Position numbers and translations under genes: made by a program. The notes under the pieces were generated by a model. That model worked only from the letters and a program-made list of their open reading frames with translations. It was not told the DNA's origin and ran no database searches. Shown piece by piece: positions 14,741 to 20,015 of a DNA stretch of 20,015 bases. The DNA comes from Caldivirga sp. UBA161 (GTDB lineage Archaea; Thermoproteota; Thermoprotei; Thermoproteales; Thermocladiaceae): the NCBI RefSeq assembly GCF_002506515.1, contig NZ_DAXS01000022.1, positions 1 to 20,015 of the forward strand, read 5' to 3'. Numbering within the stretch: position 1 is the stretch's first letter; each line of letters begins with the position of its first letter.

Positions 14741-15786
14741 GTGGTCACCTTATCAAGCATATTATTGGCTATAGCCTCCTTAATCTCAATGGCTATCCTC
14801 CTACCTATTGATATTGGTTTACCGAAATACAACTTACTATACTGCCCACCAATACCCAGATACGCATTGGTACCACCACCTATCCTGGGTGCAACGTCAT
14901 AAACCACAAGGTCCAATTCAGGGGTAACCATGAATTGAAGGGTGAATGGCCCTATAACCCCAGGAGGCACCATTTCCTCAGCCGCCTTAACGAACCTATG
15001 GCCTATCTCAAAGATCTTCTCCAGTAGGCTTTCCCTTATGGTTGCTGGCTCATGGCCAACCTCAATGTACCTAACATCAATATTAAGCCCAATTTGATCC
15101 TGGGCCGGTATCCTGTAGACGCCGTCTAGATTTGATTGAATCCTCCTATCAAAACTATGTAATTCAAGCCTCTCCCTAACCTTAGAGTAGAAGTAGTTGG
15201 CATTGAAATGAGCGCCAATCACTAATTCCTCTATTGAAGCGTTCCCTAAGTCACTTAACCTTATAATACCCTTATCTGCTAATTCCTTAACCTTCCTCAA
15301 TGCATCATCCCTATCCCTAGCTATGAAGAATCCCCTCTCAACCCTCCTAGCGGCCTCAGGGAGCTTAATCATAACTGGCCTATCAACCTCATCAATACTA
15401 TTAAAGGTCCTCGGCCTCCTAATCCCGGCGCTGTCAAGTAGCTTATAGTAATTATACGGGCCAGTCCTCTCCTCCCACCTGAGTAGCCTCCTATTGCCGA
15501 AGATTGGTATTGGGAACTTATCCTCAATATTATCGTAACCCACGTATACTGCAAAGGACCTGTTAGGTACGAAGACTGCCTCACTGCTTCTTAACTCATT
15601 AATTATATGTTCATTAATCATATCCTTGAAGTCATCAACAAGGATTAACTTATCCACCACTGGGAATTCACGGTAAGGTAAATCCCTACCCCTCTTAGCC
15701 ACCGCTACTGTGTTAAAACCCTCATCCTTAGCGCCATCCAATACGTCTAATGCTGAGTGGCTTGCCAGTACGGCTATAGTTACCAT
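14737..15786 (-). CDS. purP: PurP paralogue 1, FAICAR synthetase (ATP-grasp)
   Basis: From the ATG at 15786 this is 349 residues. Family hallmarks are IAVLASHSALDVLDGAKDEG (4-23, with H10), RGRDLPYREF, FGNRRLLRWE (97-106), the loop KLPEAARRVERGFFIARD (141-158), MVPPGVIGPFTLQ and APRIGGGTNAYLGIGGQYS. It is expected to make FAICAR from AICAR, formate and ATP. Its ATP-loop lacks the Gly-Gly of its neighbour and has a basic ARRVERG sequence instead, so the two copies are clearly different types. The frame extends six codons upstream to a TTG at 15804, but the TATA box about 28 bp before the ATG supports 15786 and a leaderless mRNA. It leads a two-gene unit, 77 bp downstream of purB. Confidence 0.88.
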   Translation of the reverse strand: MVTIAVLASHSALDVLDGAKDEGFNTVAVAKRGRDLPYREFPVVDKLILVDDFKDMINEHIINELRSSEAVFVPNRSFAVYVGYDNIEDKFPIPIFGNRRLLRWEERTGPYNYYKLLDSAGIRRPRTFNSIDEVDRPVMIKLPEAARRVERGFFIARDRDDALRKVKELADKGIIRLSDLGNASIEELVIGAHFNANYFYSKVRERLELHSFDRRIQSNLDGVYRIPAQDQIGLNIDVRYIEVGHEPATIRESLLEKIFEIGHRFVKAAEEMVPPGVIGPFTLQFMVTPELDLVVYDVAPRIGGGTNAYLGIGGQYSKLYFGKPISIGRRIAIEIKEAIANNMLDKVTT

Positions 15787-15810
15787 GTAATCATTATTAA
15801 TCAACTTGCC

Positions 15811-15818
15811 TTTTAAAT
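15811..15818 (-). promoter_or_regulatory. TATA box of the purP pair
   Basis: The minus strand reads ATTTAAAA, centred about 28 bp before the ATG at 15786. It shows that the purP pair has its own promoter, separate from purB, and excludes the TTG at 15804 as the start. Confidence 0.55.
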
Positions 15819-15838
15819 ATTTCGCAAGGGCCAGTAAT

Positions 15839-15858
15839 GTTTAATCAATTAATTAAAC
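15839..15858. promoter_or_regulatory. 20-bp near-palindrome upstream of purP, candidate operator
   Basis: The minus strand reads GTTTAATTAATTGATTAAAC, symmetric at 18 of 20 positions. It is centred about 62 bp upstream of the purP start. Similar TTAATTAATTAA dyads occur about 70 bp upstream of purA and 64 bp upstream of the gene at 19985. Confidence 0.4.
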
Positions 15859-15863
15859 GGAAC

Positions 15864-17276
15864 TTACCTAAACCCAAGCATACTCATTGCCTCACGCTCC
15901 TTGATGCAAGCCTCCTCAGCCTTATTGAGTAGTTTAGTGCATGATTCAGCAATATTCCTTGCAATAACGCCAGCATAACCCACGTAGTTGCCTGGCCTTA
16001 AATTCAAAAGCAGTTCATCATTAACACCTAATTCCTTAATTGCGTTAAGGTAATCATTCATGCTCATTCTCGGCACCCTAAATAACCTCAGGGATTTCTC
16101 ATAGGCATCAGCCTGACCAAGTGCTCTTAACCTAACTTGAACAGCCTCACTTAAGACCTCCCAATGATTATTTAAGTCATTAATTAAAGCATCCTCATTA
16201 ACCTCAATACCCTCCATAAACTTCCTAAGCCTCCTTAACCCAAGTATCACGTAACCTATGGCTAATCCAAGGTTCCTCTTAATCGTGGAGTCACTTAAAT
16301 CCCTCTGTAGCCTACTTAACTGTAGGATTTTAGAAACCTCCATGAGTATTGAGGACCCTAACTTCAAATTACCCTCAGCATTCTCAAGGTCCACTGGATT
16401 AACCTTATGAGGCATTGTTGATGATCCAATAGCCTTCCCCTTAAACCTAATGTAACCAAGCATTGAATACATCCATACATCTTGAGCCAGGTTAATTAAT
16501 GAATATGATGTTAAGCTTACCATGGCAAGGATATGAGTTAAGTTATCTGGGGGTAGGATTTGCGTTGATACTGGTGTAGGTTCGAGGTTAAGTGATGATA
16601 CGAAGTTCATTAATTCCCTCGGCCAATCCAATTGAGCAATCATTGTGAAGCTGGCCATTGAACCACTTGCCCCAGCCACCTTACCATTAATCTTAAGGTT
16701 AATTAAACTACTTATCCATGAGCATAACCTATAGGCGTGATAAGCCATTTCCTTACCGAAGGTTGTTGGTGTTGCTGGTTGCCCATGCGTTCTAGCAATC
16801 ATGGGGGTGTCAGCATACTTATTAATTAAGGCAACCAGCACCCTGCCTAAATCCACTAGGCTTGGTATTAAGTATTCATAAAGCATTCTCTTGAGCATTA
16901 TCCCCATTGCCAAATTATTAACATCCTCTGAGGTTAAGCCCAAGTGTATTAAGTGAGCGTAATGCTCGAGGCCAATTGCCTTTAACTTACCTCTCAATAC
17001 GTATTCAATTGCCTTAACATCATGCCCCAGCTCATCTTCAAGCCTCCTAACCTCATTAACATCACCATCACTTAACCTAACTCCCCTTAATCTCCACCTC
17101 TCCTCATCATTAATCGGCTTCACTAAGCCTATACTTGATAACTTATCTATGAGGAATTCAAGGTAAAGTAACTCAACCTTAGCGCGGTATGTTATGAAGG
17201 CCTCCTCCGAGGCCACCTCATGGTAACCCTTTAATTCATTTCTATACCTGGCATCAAGGGGGCTTAGTAAATCCAC
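15864..17276 (-). CDS. purB: Adenylosuccinate lyase, Escherichia coli-type
   Basis: PurB splits SAICAR to AICAR and adenylosuccinate to AMP, releasing fumarate each time. The 470-residue protein carries SPLDARYRNEL at the start, GHDVKAIEYVL (84-94), TSEDVNNLA (115-123), ARTHGQPATPTTFGKEMA (161-178) and the fumarate lyase signature GSSTMPHKVNPVDLENAEGN (284-303), followed by QRDLSDSTIKRNLG and NHWEVLSE. These match the E. coli PurB subtype rather than the Bacillus-type lyase, which I recall as the commoner form in archaea. The GTG start lies about 25 bp from a TATA box, with no ribosome binding site (leaderless). It is divergent from purA and upstream of the purP pair on the same strand, so the AMP branch and the AICAR-to-FAICAR step are grouped. 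Confidence 0.96.
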   Translation of the reverse strand: MDLLSPLDARYRNELKGYHEVASEEAFITYRAKVELLYLEFLIDKLSSIGLVKPINDEERWRLRGVRLSDGDVNEVRRLEDELGHDVKAIEYVLRGKLKAIGLEHYAHLIHLGLTSEDVNNLAMGIMLKRMLYEYLIPSLVDLGRVLVALINKYADTPMIARTHGQPATPTTFGKEMAYHAYRLCSWISSLINLKINGKVAGASGSMASFTMIAQLDWPRELMNFVSSLNLEPTPVSTQILPPDNLTHILAMVSLTSYSLINLAQDVWMYSMLGYIRFKGKAIGSSTMPHKVNPVDLENAEGNLKLGSSILMEVSKILQLSRLQRDLSDSTIKRNLGLAIGYVILGLRRLRKFMEGIEVNEDALINDLNNHWEVLSEAVQVRLRALGQADAYEKSLRLFRVPRMSMNDYLNAIKELGVNDELLLNLRPGNYVGYAGVIARNIAESCTKLLNKAEEACIKEREAMSMLGFR

Positions 17277-17296
17277 TTCAGTTGATCTAATTGGGG

Positions 17297-17304
17297 TTAA
17301 TAAA
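17297..17304 (-). promoter_or_regulatory. TATA box of purB
   Basis: The minus strand reads TTTATTAA, centred about 25 bp before the GTG at 17276, which supports that GTG as the start. Confidence 0.55.
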
Positions 17305-17312
17305 CCCTCCCC

Positions 17313-17336
17313 ATCATTTAATTAATTAATGTAATA
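17313..17336. repeat. AT-rich dyad repeat between purB and purA, candidate operator (copy 1)
   Basis: This 24-bp stretch contains TTAATTAATTAA (17318-17329), a perfect palindrome. It matches 19910-19933 at 23 of 24 positions. Its centre is about 70 bp upstream of purA and 48 bp upstream of purB, so one site could control both divergent genes. Confidence 0.4.
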
Positions 17337-17360
17337 ATATGTTGATTATTAAACGAAAAA

Positions 17361-17368
17361 TTTAAAAA
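17361..17368 (+). promoter_or_regulatory. TATA box of purA
   Basis: TTTAAAAA is centred about 28 bp before the GTG at 17393, so the mRNA is probably leaderless. A second palindrome, TTTAATTAAA (17381-17390), sits across the expected transcription start, where a bound protein would block initiation. Confidence 0.55.
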
Positions 17369-17392
17369 TAATCTGAATTATTTAATTAAAAA

Positions 17393-18403
17393 GTGCCTCT
17401 TACAGTAGTTGTAGGTGGTTTCTTCGGTGACGAGGGTAAGGGTAAAGTAGTCTCATACCTCAGCCTTGTTGATAAACCCGATATATGCGTTAGAACAGGT
17501 TCAATAAACGCAGGCCACACGGTGAATTTAAGGGGTCGTACATGGAAGGTTAGGATAATACCCTCATGCTTCCCCAATGAGGAGGCTAGGTTAATGATAG
17601 CCCCAGGGGCATTATTCAGCATTAGCGTCCTCATGAGGGAAATTGAGGAAACAGGCAGTAGGGGGAGGGTTTGGGTCGACTACTCCTCAGGTATTATTGA
17701 GGATAAGCATGTTGAGGCGGAAAGGAAGGATGAGTACCTCATGAAGACTATTGGTTCAACAGGTCAAGGAGTTGGTGCCGCTATGGTGGATAGGGTGCTT
17801 AGGAGGCTTAAGTTGGCTAGGGACTTTGAGGAATTAAAGGGCATGTTGATTGACGTGCCCAGGGAGGTTAATGAATCGCTAGAAAGGGGTAGGCTTGTAA
17901 TTATTGAGGGTACTCAAGGTACGTTCCTAAGCCTATACCATGGCACGTACCCATACGTCACAAGTAGGGATACCGCGGCATCAGGTGTGTTAAGTGAAGT
18001 TGGTGTTAGCCCAAGGAGTGTGAATGATATTGTACTGGTCTTTAAGGCATTCGTAAGTAGGGTTGGGGCAGGGGAATTACCTGGTGAATTAAAGCCTGAG
18101 GATGCGGAGGCCAGGGGTTGGGTTGAGAGGGGGACTGTGACTGGTAGATTAAGGAGGGTTGCGCCATTCAACATGGATTTAGCCAAGAGGGCTGTAATGC
18201 TGAATAAGCCCACTCAAATAGCCATAACGAAGCTTGATGCATTATTCCCGGAGGCTAAAGGAAGGAGGAGGTGGGAGGAATTACCTATTGAGGCTAGGAG
18301 GTGGGTGAATAATATTAGTGAGGAGTTGGGTGTTCCAGTTACGTTAATTGGAACAGGAGAGGATGCTTTCGATATGGTTGATTTAAGGGGTGGATCACCG
18401 TGA
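17393..18403 (+). CDS. purA: Adenylosuccinate synthetase, short archaeal form
   Basis: PurA joins IMP and aspartate using GTP to form adenylosuccinate, which PurB then turns into AMP. The GTP loop GDEGKGK (12-18, catalytic D13), NAGHTV (39-44, catalytic H42), the GSTGQGVG segment, IIEGTQG, TSRDTAASG and KAFVSRVGAGELPGE are all present. The protein has 336 residues, against about 430 in bacteria; such shortened forms occur in thermophilic archaea. It starts with GTG at 17393, about 28 bp from a TATA box. Its stop overlaps the next gene's GTG start by 4 bp (GTGA), so the flavoprotein downstream is co-translated. It is divergent from purB. Confidence 0.96.
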   Translation: MPLTVVVGGFFGDEGKGKVVSYLSLVDKPDICVRTGSINAGHTVNLRGRTWKVRIIPSCFPNEEARLMIAPGALFSISVLMREIEETGSRGRVWVDYSSGIIEDKHVEAERKDEYLMKTIGSTGQGVGAAMVDRVLRRLKLARDFEELKGMLIDVPREVNESLERGRLVIIEGTQGTFLSLYHGTYPYVTSRDTAASGVLSEVGVSPRSVNDIVLVFKAFVSRVGAGELPGELKPEDAEARGWVERGTVTGRLRRVAPFNMDLAKRAVMLNKPTQIAITKLDALFPEAKGRRRWEELPIEARRWVNNISEELGVPVTLIGTGEDAFDMVDLRGGSP

Positions 18404-19818
18404 TTTACGATGTAGCCATAATTGGGGCTGGGCCGGCTGGCTTATTTGCTGCATATGAGCTTACTAGGAATGCAGATGGGTTAAGCATTGCATTAGTGGA
18501 TAAGGGTTATATGGCTAGGCAAAGGCATTGCCCACTGGCAAAGGTTGGGAAGTGCGTCTGCGTTCCATGCCACATAACCCATGGCATAGGGGGTGCGGGA
18601 TTATTTAGTAGTGGCATAATAAACCTAAGGCCAGACATAGGTGGTGACCTACATGAGCTAGTGGGTAGCTGGAGCACCTCAATGAGTATTATAAACTACA
18701 TTGATGATGTCTTCATTAAGTTTGGTGCGCCGCAGGATAGGGTTTTTGAACCAAGTGGCTCACTCTTTGAGGATTATCAAAGATCCTTAGCTAAGGTTGG
18801 GGCTCAATTAGTGCCCATTAGGCAAAGGCACATTGGGACTGATGGATCAATTAGGGTTATTGAAAACTTCACATCATACCTTAAGGAGGCTGGCGTTAAC
18901 ATCATAGTGGGCACCTCTGTTGAGCATATTATACGTAGTGATGGCCTATTTAAGCTTAAGACTAAGAGGGGTGAATTAGAGGCTAGGACAGTACTTATTG
19001 CACCAGGTAGGGCTGGTGCAGAGTGGTTTAGGGATGAGGCTAGGAGGATTGGTATTGAGCTTAACCCAAATCCGCTGGACGTGGGAGTTAGGGTTGAAGT
19101 GCCTAAGTATGTTATGGACCCATTAACTGAACTATACATGGACCCTAAGGTAATAATGTACACTAAGTCTCATGATGATAAAGTTAGGACATTCTGCGTT
19201 AATCCAGGCGGCTTCGTGGTAATGGAGAATTACGATGATAAGACCATTGGGGTTAATGGTGAAACCTACTTAGATAGAAAGAGTAGTAACACTAACTTCG
19301 CATTATTAACATCAATAAGGTTAACGGACCCAATGGAGGATACTATTGAGTATGGTAAATCCATAGCCAAATTAGCCACTAAGCTAGGTGGGGGGAAGCC
19401 TATAATTCAGAGGCTAGGTGATTTAGAGGATGGAAGGAGATCAACGTGGGATAGGATTAGGAGGAGTATAGTGGAGCCAACTCTTAAATTCACGACACCG
19501 GGGGATATAGGGATGGCGTTACCCCACAGGATTATTGATAACCTCCTGGAATTCCTGCATAAGGTTGATAACGTAGTGCCCGGCCTAGCATCAAAGTACA
19601 CGCTACTCTACGCACCTGAAATAAAGTACTACAGCATGAGGGCTGTTGTGAATAGGCTAATGGAAACCACAGTTGATGGCATTTTTGCAGCTGGTGATGG
19701 AGCGGGCTTATCAAGGGGAATTAACGTTGCAGCAGCTACGGGTGTAATTGCTGCTTGGGGCATATTAACTAAGCTTGGTAAGGATGTTAAAAATGAATTA
19801 TTTAATAAATTAAAGTAA
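18400..19818 (+). CDS. FAD-dependent oxidoreductase with a four-cysteine motif (COG2509-like)
   Basis: The 472-residue protein begins with an FAD-binding Rossmann motif, VAIIGAGPAGLFAAYE (5-20). It then carries four cysteines, C44, C52, C54 and C57 (CPLAKVGKCVCVPC), followed by GIGGAGLFSSG. The C-terminal GIFAAGDGAGLSRGINVAAA closes the FAD site. This layout fits the family annotated as NAD(FAD)-utilising dehydrogenases, where the cysteines could hold an iron-sulfur cluster. The substrate is unknown. The GTG start overlaps the purA stop by 4 bp, so it is in the purA operon. That could mean a role linked to nucleotide or NAD metabolism, but position is the only argument. The protein looks complete and cytosolic. 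Confidence 0.85.
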   Translation: MIYDVAIIGAGPAGLFAAYELTRNADGLSIALVDKGYMARQRHCPLAKVGKCVCVPCHITHGIGGAGLFSSGIINLRPDIGGDLHELVGSWSTSMSIINYIDDVFIKFGAPQDRVFEPSGSLFEDYQRSLAKVGAQLVPIRQRHIGTDGSIRVIENFTSYLKEAGVNIIVGTSVEHIIRSDGLFKLKTKRGELEARTVLIAPGRAGAEWFRDEARRIGIELNPNPLDVGVRVEVPKYVMDPLTELYMDPKVIMYTKSHDDKVRTFCVNPGGFVVMENYDDKTIGVNGETYLDRKSSNTNFALLTSIRLTDPMEDTIEYGKSIAKLATKLGGGKPIIQRLGDLEDGRRSTWDRIRRSIVEPTLKFTTPGDIGMALPHRIIDNLLEFLHKVDNVVPGLASKYTLLYAPEIKYYSMRAVVNRLMETTVDGIFAAGDGAGLSRGINVAAATGVIAAWGILTKLGKDVKNELFNKLK

Positions 19819-19909
19819 TGTAAAATCATAGCCACCCCTATTATTACCATTAAGATTTATTTCAATTAACATGCTTACCATTTAAGTAATTGATTATATG
19901 CTTATTATT

Positions 19910-19933
19910 ATCATTTAATTAATTAATCTAATA
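19910..19933. repeat. AT-rich dyad repeat before the gene at 19985, candidate operator (copy 2)
   Basis: This copy matches 17313-17336 at 23 of 24 positions, including the palindrome TTAATTAATTAA (19915-19926). Its centre is about 64 bp upstream of the ATG at 19985. Confidence 0.4.
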
Positions 19934-19955
19934 TTATTTTAAAATAAAGGAAAAT

Positions 19956-19963
19956 TATTTAAA
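19956..19963 (+). promoter_or_regulatory. TATA box of the gene starting at 19985
   Basis: TATTTAAA is centred about 25 bp before the ATG at 19985, matching the leaderless pattern of the other promoters in the window. Confidence 0.5.
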
Positions 19964-19984
19964 CTGGTTTACTCAGTGGTTTGT

Positions 19985-20015
19985 ATGGAGGGCGGTAGGG
20001 GTTTGTTTGTTAGGG
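19985..20015 (+). CDS. Start of an unidentified gene, cut off by the window end
   Basis: Ten codons reading MEGGRGLFVR follow an ATG placed about 25 bp after a TATA box. Too little is present to name the product. The AT-rich dyad upstream is shared with purA, so it may be another purine-related gene; this is inference only. Confidence 0.5.
   Translation, partial: MEGGRGLFVR

Noticed and set aside
1..20015. tRNA, rRNA, CRISPR array or insertion sequence
   Set aside because: No T-loop-like tRNA sequence, repeat-spacer pattern, transposase or terminal inverted repeat was found in gaps or genes by reading.

Overview
The window looks like a piece of chromosome from a hyperthermophilic crenarchaeon of the order Thermoproteales. 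The Caldivirga / Vulcanisaeta / Thermocladium group is my best guess from the moderately AT-rich composition and gene content, not a proven assignment. Supporting signs are a group II chaperonin (thermosome), a crenarchaeal RNA polymerase subunit of the Rpb8 type (RpoG), a two-domain Sm-like protein, an archaeosine-type tRNA-guanine transglycosylase, the archaeal purine enzyme PurP, a C/D box guide RNA, and TATA boxes 24-29 bp before start codons (leaderless mRNAs). GTG starts are common.

Layout. (1) 1-2713, minus: the N-terminal ~644 residues of a glycosylated oligopeptide-type ABC solute-binding protein, running off the window start, preceded by an HTH-10 family regulator. (2) 2866-3231, plus: a RidA imine deaminase, convergent with a two-gene glutamate synthase operon (7471-3234, minus) whose domains are split and reordered compared with bacterial GltB. 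(3) 7643-8110, minus: an MTH1-like Nudix hydrolase, divergent from the thermosome subunit (8238-9914, plus). (4) 9925-10272, minus: RpoG, divergent from an Lsm-tgtA operon (10326-12319, plus); one TATA-like element seems to serve both directions. (5) 12367-12882, minus: a gamma-class carbonic anhydrase; 12978-13214, plus: a small two-helix membrane protein; then about 500 bp without an intact gene, holding a decayed small membrane protein and a C/D box sRNA. (6) 13724-19818: a purine block with two PurP paralogues and PurB on the minus strand, divergent from PurA and an FAD/iron-sulfur-type oxidoreductase on the plus strand. A last gene starts at 19985 and runs off the window.

How the parts fit. 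The purine block covers the late steps: PurP formylates AICAR to FAICAR, PurA and PurB turn IMP into AMP, and PurB also makes AICAR. A TTAATTAATTAA-type dyad lies about 62-70 bp upstream of purP, purA and the gene at 19985, and could be a shared operator. Glutamate synthase and RidA belong to nitrogen metabolism. Thermosome, RpoG, Lsm, TGT and the sRNA form an information-processing and RNA-modification stretch.

The most interesting items are the permuted glutamate synthase, the TGT that seems to have lost its zinc cysteines and PUA domain, the C/D box sRNA with its own promoter, the shared bidirectional TATA element and the candidate purine operator. No insertion sequence, tRNA, rRNA or CRISPR array was seen.
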